DNA from: Rhodospirillaceae bacterium SYSU D60007
GTDB lineage: Bacteria; Pseudomonadota; Alphaproteobacteria; Reyranellales; Reyranellaceae
Direction of reading: 5' to 3'
NCBI GenBank assembly: GCA_003574685.1
Contig: QOCQ01000009.1
Coordinates: 62,001 to 126,000 of the forward strand
Length of the DNA stretch: 64,000 nt
Both the position numbers and the translations under genes were made by a program. Below the pieces are notes generated by a model that worked only from the letters and a program-made list of their open reading frames with translations, was not told where the DNA came from and did not search any database. Positions 32,830-41,499 of the stretch are shown here, piece after piece. Numbering within the stretch: position 1 is the stretch's first letter; each line of letters begins with the position of its first letter.

Positions 32830-34692
32830 CTACGCGAACTCCACGACGTGCCGGAGCTGGAAGCCGCCAAGTAGGTCATTGCAGCGCTTCGTGATCGCGT
32901 CGTTTGACTGACCGTCGCTGTCTGAGATCCGCACCACTGCCAGCGTGCCGTGGGTGGCGTCGTTGCGCACCGTCACGTCGGCCCTCACGCCCTCGGCGCG
33001 CAGCGGCGCCAGGGCGGCCTCGAAGGCGCGTTGCGCGGCCTGCTGGCGCAGCGCCGGCTTGAAGATCTTGCCCACGCCGGTCACCGGCATTACCGGGATC
33101 GGCACGACCTGCACGGGCACGGCGGCGCGTTCGGGGATCTCCTTGCGGCAGAACTCGCGCAGCTCCTCGGGTGTCGCGGCAGCGCCGGGGCGGAGCTGCA
33201 CGAAGGCCATGGGCAGCTCGCCGGCATAGGTATCGGGGAGGCCGACGGCGGCTGCGGTTTCGACGGCGGGGTGGCGGCTCAGCGCCTCCTCGATCACCAC
33301 GGGATCGATGTTGTGTCCGCCGCGGATGATCAGGTCCTTCGAGCGTCCGGTCAGCCAGACATAGCCGTCACCATCGAGCCGCCCGAGATCGCCCGAGTCG
33401 AGCCAGCCCTCGGCCAGCATCGCGCCCGCGTTGTGCCGCGGATCGAGATAGCCCGGCGTAACCTGCGGGCCGCGCATCAGCACATGGCCGATCTCGCCCT
33501 GCGCGCAGTCGCGGCGGATAGTGCCGTCCGGTGCCACGTCGGCGATGCGCACCTCCAGATAGGGCAGGCGCAGGCCGACCGAGCCGGGGCGGCGTTCGCC
33601 GTGCGGCGGGTTCATGGTCGAGTAGCAATGCACCTCGGTCATCCCGTAGCCCTCGATCACCGGCACCTTGAGCTCGCGCTCGATGCGGCGGATCAGCTCG
33701 ACGGGCACGGTCGAGCCGCCGGTGACGAAGAACTGCAGCGAGGAAAGATCGTGCCCCTCGCGCGGCACGTTCATGATGGCGGCGAGACTCGTGGGCACGG
33801 CGCCGCCCACCGTCACCTTGTGGCGCTCGACGATGCTCCAATATTCGCGCACGACGTTCGGGTTGCGCGCGCCCAGCGGCGTGGGGATCACCACGGTCCA
33901 GCCATTGGCGATCGGCGACAGCGCGCCGAAGATCGAGCCGCCGACATGAAACTGCGGCAGCGGGTTCAGCAGCACGGTGCCCGGCCCCAGATCGAAGGGC
34001 AGGGCATTGCTCCACGCGGCGATCGCCAGCGCGCCATGCGTATGCTGCGCGAGCTTGGGCAGGCCGGTCGTGCCGCCGGTGTGGAACAGCGCGGCCAGCG
34101 TGTCGCGTCCGATGGCCCGCGGCGCCACCAGACGGTCGGGCGTCTGCGCGGCGCAGGCAGCTTCGAACTCGATCACGCCTGATAGGGGCGCGCTGTCGCT
34201 GGCGCCGACGCGGAACACCTTCAGCTCAGGCATCTGCGCGCGGATCGCCGCCACCTTGGGCCAGATGTCGGGGAAGATCGAGGCGTCGGCCGCGATCAGG
34301 GCACGGGCACGCGCCTCCTTCATGATGCCGGCGATCTGCACGGCATCGAGGAAGTAGTTCACGGGGTTGGCGACGGCGGCGATCTCGGCGCCCCACAGCG
34401 CGAAGAACGTTTCCGGCACGCTCGGCATCAGCAGGGTCACGGTATCATCCGGCCCGATGCCCTCGGCACGCAGCAGATTGGCGGTCTGGCGCGTGGCGCG
34501 CAGCAGCGCATCGAAGGTCACGTCCCGTACAGGATCGGCCGCGCCCGTGCCGGCGAGATAGCGGATGGCGATGCGCGGCCCGTGCGCCGCCGCGGCGTGC
34601 TCCAGCAGGTCAAGCACGTTCTGCGCCTTCAGGCGCTGCCAGACCGGTACCTTCTCGTATTCGACGACATCTGCCTCTGTACGGATCTTCAT
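32830..34692 (-). CDS. AMP-dependent acyl-CoA synthetase/ligase
   Basis: 620 residues. The ATP-binding P-loop TGGTTGLPKLAQHTHGAL lies at about residues 203-220, YGMTEVHCYS near 345 supplies the acceptor motif, and WLDSGDLGRLDGDGYVWLTG then GRSKDLIIRGGHNIDP (about 450-470) form the hinge. The C-terminal lysine region reads PVTGVGKIFKPALRQ. Members adenylate and thioesterify fatty, aryl or other acids. A tail of about 70 residues after the usual end is unusual and of unknown role. Transcribed alone toward a family C repeat. Confidence 0.93.
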   Translation of the reverse strand: MKIRTEADVVEYEKVPVWQRLKAQNVLDLLEHAAAAHGPRIAIRYLAGTGAADPVRDVTFDALLRATRQTANLLRAEGIGPDDTVTLLMPSVPETFFALWGAEIAAVANPVNYFLDAVQIAGIMKEARARALIAADASIFPDIWPKVAAIRAQMPELKVFRVGASDSAPLSGVIEFEAACAAQTPDRLVAPRAIGRDTLAALFHTGGTTGLPKLAQHTHGALAIAAWSNALPFDLGPGTVLLNPLPQFHVGGSIFGALSPIANGWTVVIPTPLGARNPNVVREYWSIVERHKVTVGGAVPTSLAAIMNVPREGHDLSSLQFFVTGGSTVPVELIRRIERELKVPVIEGYGMTEVHCYSTMNPPHGERRPGSVGLRLPYLEVRIADVAPDGTIRRDCAQGEIGHVLMRGPQVTPGYLDPRHNAGAMLAEGWLDSGDLGRLDGDGYVWLTGRSKDLIIRGGHNIDPVVIEEALSRHPAVETAAAVGLPDTYAGELPMAFVQLRPGAAATPEELREFCRKEIPERAAVPVQVVPIPVMPVTGVGKIFKPALRQQAAQRAFEAALAPLRAEGVRADVTVRNDATHGTLAVVRISDSDGQSNDAITKRCNDLLGGFQLRHVVEFA

Positions 34693-34746
34693 GATCGTCC
34701 CTGTGCTCTCGCTCGGGGACGGACCGTACGGAAAGCGGCGGGCATG

Positions 34747-36384
34747 TCAATTCGGCGGCGCGCGGCTCAGGATGGTCCAGCTCCGGCCTTCGACGCGGTG
34801 CGGGAAATTGGCCTGGAGATAGTCGCCGTAAACAGCCTCCGCCGCCTGCGTCCAGCCGATGCTGGTCGTGAACTTTGGCACAAGGACACGGTCGGCATCG
34901 CCGAGCCAGGCGTCGGCCGGCAAGGTCGGGGCACCCCGGCCCGACCAGAGATTACCGCCGCGCGGCGGCTCCAGGCCCAGCATGAAGGGCAGGGGATTGA
35001 CCTGGTCGAGCATGGCGATCCTGCCCGATGCCAGGCCGTGCTCACGCAGCAGCACCACGGCTTCCTCCAGGGTCTGCACGTATTCGTACGGCGACAGCTC
35101 GTAGCGCGGTCGCACGGCGCGGGCCCGGTTCAGCAGGCGGGCATCCGCCTGGCCGCTGGCGAAGGCGGCCATCACGCCGTCCGGCTCGGTCGGCACGGCA
35201 AGGCCACGGAGCTGCGTCGTCTGCACGACCTTGAGGTTGCCCGCCGTGGTTCGCCAGAGATAGCTGCCGATGCTGAAGCCGGAGCTCACGATGGATGCCA
35301 GCGGGAAAACCAGCAGCGCCGCGAGCAGGGCCAGTGACACCTTGAGTCGCAGTGCGTCGTAAAAGACAAAGGCGATGAGGATGGCGAGCGGCACGCTGTG
35401 CGACTGCGAGTTCTGCGACAGCAGCCCCAGCCCTGATGCCAGCAGGAACGCTGCGGCAATCGGAACACGCGCGGATACGACGCCGCGCCACCACAGCCAT
35501 GCCGCAAGTCCTGCGGCCGCGAACCACGGCGCATACTCGGCGGCGTTTCCGGCGAAGTCGTTGAAGAAGAACAGGGCATCGTCGCGGACGACGCCGGCGC
35601 GCACCGTCGCCATGAGATCGCCCATGTAGGGCCAGTTGAAGGGCAGCAGCGGCAGCGCGGCGCAGGCGACGCCGACAGCGGTCCACCTCGGCCAGCGCAG
35701 CCGGACATGCGCGCACGTGACCAGAGCGACGGCTATGCTGGCGATCGCGACCGCGAAGTAGGTGATCTTGAGATAGAAGAGCGCGACCGTCAGCACCGCA
35801 ACCGTCGCCATGTCGGCCGGCGCCGTCCAGCCGTCACGCCGTGGCGGGACGAAGAGAACAAGGCCGACAATGCAAATGCTGCTCCAGCCGTAGCGGTTAT
35901 AGGTCATGGCGAACGACCAGGCGTTCGGCGAGTCGCCGACATTGACGGGACGCAGCGCGATCAGGCAGACGACCACCACGAACAGCAGCGCGGGCAGCAG
36001 CGGCAGGCGCCGCCATGCCGCAAGGCTCGCCAGCAGGAAGAGGACGGCCGTGACGATGGCCGAGCCCGCCAGCAGGGCCCGCGGTGAGAAGCCGACAAGG
36101 CTGAAGCCGATGTTCGTCAGGATAAAGGTGAGCCGCCCGACCGCTTCGTGGAAGTCAACATGCGGCACATGGCCGAAATACAAATGCCAGGCGCCCGCGA
36201 GATTGAACAGCAGGTCCCACGTCATCTCGGCGGAGAGCACGACCGGCGGCGAGAACACCGCCCAGCCGGCTCCGAGAACCGCGATCCCGGCCAGCAGTGC
36301 CACGGGTGCGAAGGCGGCATCGCGGATCAGAAGCGCTGCCGCCAAGTGTGTTGTGCGCGCGCTCAGGCCACGTCCGTCAGACAA
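34747..36384 (-). CDS. Polytopic membrane protein of unknown function
   Basis: About 545 residues if it begins at the TTG at 36384; no ATG occurs before the first membrane helix, so the exact start is uncertain. Ten or more hydrophobic segments fill residues 20-400 (for example FAPVALLAGIAVLGAGWAVF and LLPALLFVVVVCLIAL), with a soluble C-terminal part of about 130 residues. The general layout resembles glycosyltransferase-C-type or polyprenyl-sugar-using membrane enzymes, but I see no clear catalytic motif beyond HVDFHEAVGR in the first loop. The start overlaps the 3' end of the ThDP enzyme gene, implying coupling with it. Confidence 0.75.
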   Translation of the reverse strand: MSDGRGLSARTTHLAAALLIRDAAFAPVALLAGIAVLGAGWAVFSPPVVLSAEMTWDLLFNLAGAWHLYFGHVPHVDFHEAVGRLTFILTNIGFSLVGFSPRALLAGSAIVTAVLFLLASLAAWRRLPLLPALLFVVVVCLIALRPVNVGDSPNAWSFAMTYNRYGWSSICIVGLVLFVPPRRDGWTAPADMATVAVLTVALFYLKITYFAVAIASIAVALVTCAHVRLRWPRWTAVGVACAALPLLPFNWPYMGDLMATVRAGVVRDDALFFFNDFAGNAAEYAPWFAAAGLAAWLWWRGVVSARVPIAAAFLLASGLGLLSQNSQSHSVPLAILIAFVFYDALRLKVSLALLAALLVFPLASIVSSGFSIGSYLWRTTAGNLKVVQTTQLRGLAVPTEPDGVMAAFASGQADARLLNRARAVRPRYELSPYEYVQTLEEAVVLLREHGLASGRIAMLDQVNPLPFMLGLEPPRGGNLWSGRGAPTLPADAWLGDADRVLVPKFTTSIGWTQAAEAVYGDYLQANFPHRVEGRSWTILSRAPPN

Positions 36385-38134
36385 GTTCGCGCACGGTGTC
36401 GGAGGCGATGGTGAGGGCGATCTTGCCGCCAGCGGGTGTGCCGCGGGCCAGCGCCTCGGCCAGCTTCGCCGCCTGTCGCAACGTCGCCTTGGGCGGCATC
36501 GGCGGCTCATGCGGATCGACAACCGCTTCCACCAGCACCGGCCCCGGCTCGGCAAGCGCTGCCTTCAGCGTGTCGGCGCAGCGCGCGGGATCGTCGATCA
36601 CGTAGCCCTTGATGCCGAAGCCGCGCGCGACCGTGGCAAAGTCGATGGGCTGCAGGTCGCAGACATATTCGGGATTGCCGAGGAACACCATCTGCTCCCA
36701 TTTGATCTGACCCAGCGAGTTGTTCTTGATGACGATGATCTTCACGTCGAGGCCGTACTTCACGCAGGTGGCGAGCTCGCCCAGCAGCATGGACATGCCC
36801 CCGTCACCGATGAAGCAGATCACCTGCCGGCGCGGGAAGGCGATCGCGGCCGCCACTGCGTAGGGCAGGCCACAGGCCATGGTTGCGAGGTTGCCCGAGC
36901 AGGAGAACCGCATGCCGGGGCGGATGGAGAGATAGCGCGCGGCCCAGGTCGTGATGGTGCCGGAGTCGGTGGCGATGATGGCATCGTCGCGCAGCAGCTT
37001 GTTCAGCTCGAAGGCCACCACCTGCGGCTTCATCGGTTTGTCCTTGCGCGTGCCACGCTCCGCCAGCAGCTCGTTCCATTCCTTGACGCCAGCCTGCGCC
37101 TTCTCGAGGAAGGACCGGTCCTTGCGCTGCTCCAGATGCGGCAGCAGCGCCGCCAGCACTTTTGCGGTATCGCCCACCAGCCCGGCCTCGACAGGATAGC
37201 GCAAGCCGATGCGCTGCGGATCCAGCTCGATCTGCGCCGCGCGAGCCTGGCCGGGCTTGGGGTAGTATTCGATGTAGGGGAAGTTGCTGCCGGCGATCAG
37301 CAGCGTGTCGCACTGCTCCATCGCCTCCTGCGAGGGCTTCGTGCCCAGCAGGCCGATACCGCCGGTGGCGTAGGGGCTGTCGTCCGGCAGTGCGCCCTTG
37401 CCCAGCAGCGCCGTGACCACGGGCGCGGCCAGCCGCTCGGCAACCGCGGCCAGTTCGCTGCCCGCGCCGTGCGCGCCCTGGCCGGCGAGGATCACGGTCT
37501 TCTTGCCGCTGTTCAGCAGCGCGGCGGCGCGCGCGAGCTGCGACTCGTCTGGCAGCCGTGCCGAAACGGCCATCACCTCCGAGACATGCTCGGGGATGTT
37601 GCGCTTGGACCGCTGGCGTGCGTCCACGGGCTGCGACTGCACATCGACCGGCACCGTGATATGCGCCACACCGTGGTAGGCCAGCGCCGTGCGGCAGGCG
37701 AGCTCGACGGCGTTCTCGACGTGGTTGGGCCCCATGACGCGGGCGTTGTAGACGGCCACGTCCATGAACAGCTTGTCGAGCTCGACGTCCTGTTGCGTGT
37801 AGGTCTGCAGCAGGTCGTGGAACTGCAGTCCGGTGATGGCGAGCACCGGCTGGCGGTCGAGCCTGGCGTCGTAGAGCCCGTTCAGCAGGTGGATGCCGCC
37901 CGGCCCCGATGTGGCGATGCACACCCCCAGCCGCCCGGTCCATTTGGCGTAGCCGCAGGCCGCCATGGCCGCGGCCTCCTCATGCCGCACCTGGATGAAC
38001 CGGATCTTGTCCTGACGGACGCGCAGCGCCTCGATGATGCCGTTGATCCCGTCGCCCGGGATTCCGAAGATCGTGTCCACTTTCCAGTCGATGAGGCTCT
38101 CGACCAGGATATCGGCGGCGGTCTGCTTGGCCAT
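36377..38134 (-). CDS. Thiamine-diphosphate enzyme, pyruvate oxidase (PoxB)-like
   Basis: 585 residues from the ATG at 38134 (GGAG upstream). Three-domain ThDP layout: PYR domain with the cofactor-activating Glu52 (RHEEAAAMAACGYAKWTG), a central FAD-type domain, and a PP domain with IGDGGMSMLLGELATCVKYG and NNSLGQIKWEQ. The set fits pyruvate oxidase/pyruvate:quinone oxidoreductase better than acetolactate synthase. The last 25 residues before the stop are short compared with PoxB's membrane-binding tail. The membrane protein gene starts inside its last codons, so the two may work together (inference). Confidence 0.85.
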   Translation of the reverse strand: MAKQTAADILVESLIDWKVDTIFGIPGDGINGIIEALRVRQDKIRFIQVRHEEAAAMAACGYAKWTGRLGVCIATSGPGGIHLLNGLYDARLDRQPVLAITGLQFHDLLQTYTQQDVELDKLFMDVAVYNARVMGPNHVENAVELACRTALAYHGVAHITVPVDVQSQPVDARQRSKRNIPEHVSEVMAVSARLPDESQLARAAALLNSGKKTVILAGQGAHGAGSELAAVAERLAAPVVTALLGKGALPDDSPYATGGIGLLGTKPSQEAMEQCDTLLIAGSNFPYIEYYPKPGQARAAQIELDPQRIGLRYPVEAGLVGDTAKVLAALLPHLEQRKDRSFLEKAQAGVKEWNELLAERGTRKDKPMKPQVVAFELNKLLRDDAIIATDSGTITTWAARYLSIRPGMRFSCSGNLATMACGLPYAVAAAIAFPRRQVICFIGDGGMSMLLGELATCVKYGLDVKIIVIKNNSLGQIKWEQMVFLGNPEYVCDLQPIDFATVARGFGIKGYVIDDPARCADTLKAALAEPGPVLVEAVVDPHEPPMPPKATLRQAAKLAEALARGTPAGGKIALTIASDTVRELV

Positions 38135-38259
38135 CGCGGCATCTCCACGGGCTAACCTGCCGTTCCAATGTCCGGGGAGGGATGGCGTTCCATTGGCGCC
38201 GGAAAAGGGAACTCGTTGCCGGCGGCTGCGTTCACGCCGGACGGCAAGCGGAGGTCCCG

Positions 38260-38649
38260 ATGGCACAGACGACGCAACCCGGACTGGCGGCGGACCGAGG
38301 GCTCGCTTCACGCCGCATTGTGACGGCCGACGAAATCGAAGGGACGCCCGTCCATGCCAGGGAGGGCGGGAAGGTTGGCACGGTGGACCACGTCATGATC
38401 GACAAGCGAAGCGGCGAGGTCTGTTACGTGCTGGTGGCGCTCGACCGGCCGGGCGGCGGTCTGTGCCCGATCCCATGGCAGAAGCTTGCCTTTGATTCGG
38501 GGAAGGGGGTCTTTGTCAGCGAGGTTGACGGCGGCCCTCTGGAGCGCGCCCCGCGGCCAGCCGGAAAGGGAAAGGACTGGAACGCCGTGCTGGGGAGCCG
38601 GGTCGACGAGTATTTCGGCCTGCCCACCCGATGGACGCCGGACGAATAG
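38260..38649 (+). CDS. PRC-barrel domain protein
   Basis: 129 residues, GGAGG just before the ATG at 38260. The PRC-barrel fold is suggested by VTADEIEGTPVHAREGGKVG, TVDHVMIDKRSGEVCYVLVA and PIPWQKLAFDSGKGVFVSEV. Single-domain PRC proteins of this kind are common in alphaproteobacteria, often stress-related, with unknown partners. No signal peptide. Divergent from the ThDP enzyme gene, with 125 bases between. Confidence 0.85.
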   Translation: MAQTTQPGLAADRGLASRRIVTADEIEGTPVHAREGGKVGTVDHVMIDKRSGEVCYVLVALDRPGGGLCPIPWQKLAFDSGKGVFVSEVDGGPLERAPRPAGKGKDWNAVLGSRVDEYFGLPTRWTPDE

Positions 38650-38706
38650 CAGCCATTGCCGGCAAGGCCGCGCGGGTGGAGAATGCCGGCATCGCAGGAG
38701 ACATCG

Positions 38707-38985
38707 ATGTCCGGCGTGACCGAACCCTTGGTGTTGGATCTGGTGGAGTGGGTGAGCAGGAGGCCGCGCGCCTACAGCGAGGTCATGGAGGCGTGGCGCA
38801 CATCCTGCCCGCGCCTGCCGGTATGGGAAGAGGCGGTGGAGCGCGGCCTTGTCACCCGCCGGGCCATGGACGGCCAGGGCACCTGCGTCGTGCTGACTCC
38901 GGCGGGTGCCGCATTCCTGGCTGCCAACGGACGCATTAGCGTGCCATCGGATTGCGCGGAATCTGCCGAGTTCTCTCCCGGCTGA
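38707..38985 (+). CDS. Hypothetical protein, winged-helix-like
   Basis: 92 residues from the ATG at 38707 with GGAG upstream. LDLVEWVSRRPRAYSEVMEA, a helix with WRTSCPRLPVWEEAVERGLV and a wing-like VVLTPAGAAFLAANG resemble a compact winged helix. The protein could bind DNA, but no assignment is certain. Its last 50 bases overlap the 3' end of the cysteine-repeat gene on the other strand. Confidence 0.6.
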   Translation: MSGVTEPLVLDLVEWVSRRPRAYSEVMEAWRTSCPRLPVWEEAVERGLVTRRAMDGQGTCVVLTPAGAAFLAANGRISVPSDCAESAEFSPG

Positions 38986-39499
38986 CCAGCACGCAGCCGC
39001 GCGGATATTCGCACGCGGCCGATTTCGAGCAGATCGTGCCGTTGCCGCAGTCCTGGAAATACTCCGGGTTCATGCAGCTTCCCTGGCTGCTGCAAACCCG
39101 TCCGGCTGCGCATCGCCGTCCACCGCAGACCGGTCCCGTGGCCGGCGGTCCACCGATGCAGGTGCCGTCGTTGCCGCAGCGTGTGCCGCCGGGGCAGATG
39201 GCGCCGTTCGTGCACTCGATGTATGAGCCCGGCACGCAGCTATCGGGTTTGTAGCGGTTCTCGCGGAAGCCGGGATCGCACCACTTGCCGCCCGACGTGC
39301 GCACGCTTCCCGGAACCTGATCGACCATCTCGCCACAAAGGCCGCCCACCAGGCAGGCATTGTTCGGCGGGCAATAATGGCCATTGCGGCAATCGACAGG
39401 CTGGTTGGGCTGGGCCTGGCCGGGACTGGCCATGAGCAGGGCGCCGCTGAGGCTGGCGGCGATGACAAGGACAAGCCAGCGGACTGCACAAAAACGCAT
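38936..39499 (-). CDS. Secreted protein with four cysteine repeats
   Basis: 187 residues from the ATG at 39499. Signal peptide of about 30 residues (VRWLVLVIAASLSGALLMAS). The mature chain of about 158 residues has 18 cysteines. Four units follow the pattern C-x(4,5)-C-x5-C-x5-C: CRNGHYC, CTNGAIC, CGGRRC and CGNGTIC openings. In three of the units NG follows the first Cys by one residue. Such spacing resembles small extracellular disulphide modules of animals more than any bacterial family I know. Likely periplasmic or extracellular and heavily cross-linked. Possible role in adhesion or binding is a guess. The tail SRERTRQIPRNPMAR is basic. Confidence 0.8.
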   Translation of the reverse strand: MRFCAVRWLVLVIAASLSGALLMASPGQAQPNQPVDCRNGHYCPPNNACLVGGLCGEMVDQVPGSVRTSGGKWCDPGFRENRYKPDSCVPGSYIECTNGAICPGGTRCGNDGTCIGGPPATGPVCGGRRCAAGRVCSSQGSCMNPEYFQDCGNGTICSKSAACEYPRGCVLVSRERTRQIPRNPMAR

Positions 39500-39555
39500 G
39501 TTCACACCCCCAATGCTTGCCTGTTCAGTAACACCACGCATGGTCGAATGGAACG

Positions 39556-39981
39556 TTAGTCGGCGGCGAGGTCGCCCCAGGCGGTGACCCGCTCGATGCG
39601 CAGGGCAATCACCGGCAGGGTTTCGATGCGCATGTTCGCCAGTTGTGGATAGCGCGCGCGTAGCAGGTTCTGGGCCTGCGCGTGCTCGGCGCCACCTGTC
39701 AGGATCTCGGCACGGCCGCGCAGCATCACCCAGCCCAGGCGCCGCCAGTCCTCGTCGTAACGGTCGAAGACGATGGCGGCCGCCGGGTTCTCGGCAATGT
39801 TGCGCAGCCGTTTGAGCGGCTGGTCCACCCGCTTGGGCTTGTCGTCAATGGTGATGTAGAGCGTCTCGCTGACCAGCGCGAAGCACACCGGCACCACGTG
39901 CGGTGCGCTATGCCGGTCGGCCGTGGCCAGGTGGCCGACCCGTCGCGTCGTCACGAAGGCGCGTTCGCGGGGCGAGAGCAT
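39556..39981 (-). CDS. PPOX-class flavin/F420-dependent oxidoreductase (TIGR03668-like)
   Basis: 141 residues. Split-barrel fold: FVTTRRVGHLATADRHSAPH, VVPVCFALVSETLYITIDDK with PKR that binds the cofactor phosphate, then IAENPAAAIVFDRYDEDWRR and LGWVMLRGRAEIL. This matches the TIGR03668 group of pyridoxamine-oxidase-like proteins. Whether it uses FMN or F420 cannot be decided; most proteobacterial members probably use FMN. Divergent from the VOC gene at 40059. Confidence 0.85.
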   Translation of the reverse strand: MLSPRERAFVTTRRVGHLATADRHSAPHVVPVCFALVSETLYITIDDKPKRVDQPLKRLRNIAENPAAAIVFDRYDEDWRRLGWVMLRGRAEILTGGAEHAQAQNLLRARYPQLANMRIETLPVIALRIERVTAWGDLAAD

Positions 39982-40058
39982 GCAGGTTACCGATCTGTTG
40001 CGGCGTGATGGTCAAGGCTAGCATCGCCGCATTGTCCTGTCCCGACGGAGAGCCGCCG

Positions 40059-40424
40059 ATGATCGACTCCATCAGCGCCATTACACTGGGCACGCACGAC
40101 ATGGCGGCGGCCGTGCGGTTCTACCGCGACCTCGGCTTTCTGATGGCGTATGGCGGCGAGACGGCGTCATTCACCAGCTTTCGTGTGGGCACGGGCCACC
40201 TGAACCTGATCGCACAGCCGGCGGACCGGCAATGGTCGTGGTGGGGACGCGTCATTTTCTATGTCGCGGACGTCGATGCCTTACACGCGCGGGCTATCGC
40301 CGCTGGCCTGCGGCCGCAGGCACCGCCGCGCGACGCGGAGTGGGGCGAACGCTTTTTTCACCTGACCGACCCGGATGGCCACGAGCTCAGCTTCGCGTGG
40401 CCGCTGGCCGGCGGCCGGCGATAA
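40059..40424 (+). CDS. VOC superfamily (glyoxalase/bleomycin-resistance-like) protein
   Basis: 121 residues. Two beta-alpha-beta-beta-beta units: SAITLGTHDMAAAVRFYRDL, then VDALHARAIAAGLRPQAPPR and LTDPDGHELSFAW. His in GTHDM, the first His of TGHLNLI and Glu in GHELSF can form the metal site. Function could be isomerase, dioxygenase or antibiotic binding. It lies tail to tail with soxR, 7 bases apart. Confidence 0.85.
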   Translation: MIDSISAITLGTHDMAAAVRFYRDLGFLMAYGGETASFTSFRVGTGHLNLIAQPADRQWSWWGRVIFYVADVDALHARAIAAGLRPQAPPRDAEWGERFFHLTDPDGHELSFAWPLAGGRR

Positions 40425-40431
40425 AGCCTCT

Positions 40432-40881
40432 TCAGTCCGGTAGCGCCGTGCCGACCCAGTAGAGCGGCCCCGGTCCCGCCCGCGCCGCGCGGTCGTCAGC
40501 GTTGACCAGCTTGCAGCGGGTGAGCGACAGGCAGCCGCAGCCGATGCAGCCGGTCAGTCCCGCCTTCAGACGCTGCAGTTCGGCGATGCGCTGGTCGATA
40601 CGCGCCGACCATTGCGAGGAGAGCCGCGACCAGTCGCGTCCTGTGGGCACGCGGTCCGACGGCAGCTTCGCCAGCAAGCCGGCGATCTCGTCAAGCGACA
40701 GGCCCATGCGCTGGGCAAAGACGATGAAGGCGATGCGGCGCAGCACCGCGCGCGGATAGCGGCGATGACCCGAACCGGCGCGCGACGAGGCGATCAGCCC
40801 GCGCGCCTCGTAGAAGCGCAGCGCCGACGTCGCAACCCCGCTGCGCTGCGCCACCTGGCCGATGGTGAGCTCCCTTTCCAT
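40432..40881 (-). CDS. soxR: Redox-sensitive transcriptional activator SoxR
   Basis: 149 residues. MerR-type helix-turn-helix ELTIGQVAQRSGVATSALRF with the SoxR-typical RFYEARGLIASSR, a dimer helix, and the [2Fe-2S] cluster cysteines at 112, 115, 117 and 123 (CIGCGC-LSLTR-C). SoxR is activated by oxidation of the cluster by redox-cycling drugs. In most proteobacteria outside enterics it controls a few nearby genes rather than soxS. The palindromic site at 40915-40930 lies between it and the divergent VOC gene at 40980, the likely direct target. Confidence 0.97.
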   Translation of the reverse strand: MERELTIGQVAQRSGVATSALRFYEARGLIASSRAGSGHRRYPRAVLRRIAFIVFAQRMGLSLDEIAGLLAKLPSDRVPTGRDWSRLSSQWSARIDQRIAELQRLKAGLTGCIGCGCLSLTRCKLVNADDRAARAGPGPLYWVGTALPD

Positions 40882-40909
40882 GGCGCCAGAGCTTACGCGT
40901 TGCCGGGGC

Positions 40910-40940
40910 TTGACTTCAAGTTAACTTGAACTTGTAGGTT
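40910..40940 (+). promoter_or_regulatory. SoxR-controlled promoter (19-bp spacer) and operator
   Basis: TTGACT (-35, 40910-40915), a 19-base spacer and TAGGTT (-10, 40935-40940), driving the gene at 40980. The long spacer is the hallmark of MerR/SoxR-activated promoters. In the spacer sits the perfect 16-bp palindrome TTCAAGTTAACTTGAA (40915-40930), close to the known SoxR site CCTCAAGTTAACTTGAGG. It also lies about 34-49 bases upstream of soxR itself, so SoxR may adjust its own expression. Confidence 0.9.
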
Positions 40941-40979
40941 GGGCGCCATTCCAGGGACTAGCACCCAAGGAGTTTTGTC

Positions 40980-41360
40980 GTGAGCGTGCAACTCAATCAC
41001 ACCATCGTCTGGTGCCGCGATCAGAAGAAGTCAGCGGCCTTCCTCAGCGAAATGCTCGGCTTGCCGGCACCCGCCCGGTTTGGACCCTTCGATGTTGTGG
41101 AGGTAAGCAACGGCGTGTCGCTGGACTTTCTCGCAACCGACCGCGAGATCGCGTGGCAGCACTACGCCTTTCTGATCAGCGAGCCGGAGTTCGACGCGGT
41201 TTTCGGGCGCATCAAGGAGCGTGGTCTCGACTACTGGGCCGATCCGGGGCGAACGCGCGCCGGCGAGATCAACCACAATGACGGTGGCCGCGGCGTGTAC
41301 TTCCCCGACCCGGACGGGCATCTGCTTGAAGTGATCACGCGGCCGTACGGCAGCGCATAG
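40980..41360 (+). CDS. VOC superfamily protein, probable SoxR target
   Basis: 126 residues from a GTG at 40980 with AAGGAG eight bases upstream. Full VOC metal triad: His7 (LNHTIVWCRD), His61 (WQHYAFLISE) and Glu117 (DPDGHLLEVITRP). Related proteins act as dioxygenases, glyoxalases or drug-binding proteins. Under a SoxR promoter, a role in handling redox-cycling compounds or their products is plausible (inference). Confidence 0.9.
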   Translation: MSVQLNHTIVWCRDQKKSAAFLSEMLGLPAPARFGPFDVVEVSNGVSLDFLATDREIAWQHYAFLISEPEFDAVFGRIKERGLDYWADPGRTRAGEINHNDGGRGVYFPDPDGHLLEVITRPYGSA

Positions 41361-41499
41361 GTGATCCCTCCCGGGGCCGCGCTTTACAGCCCGAAGCGCT
41401 GGCCTGTAGTCTTGCACGTCCGCGCAAACTGATAAGTCGGGATGGCGTTGACTGGCTGCGCCGCGTGGCAGTGATGATGCGGCCTCGGGAGGATGAAAC

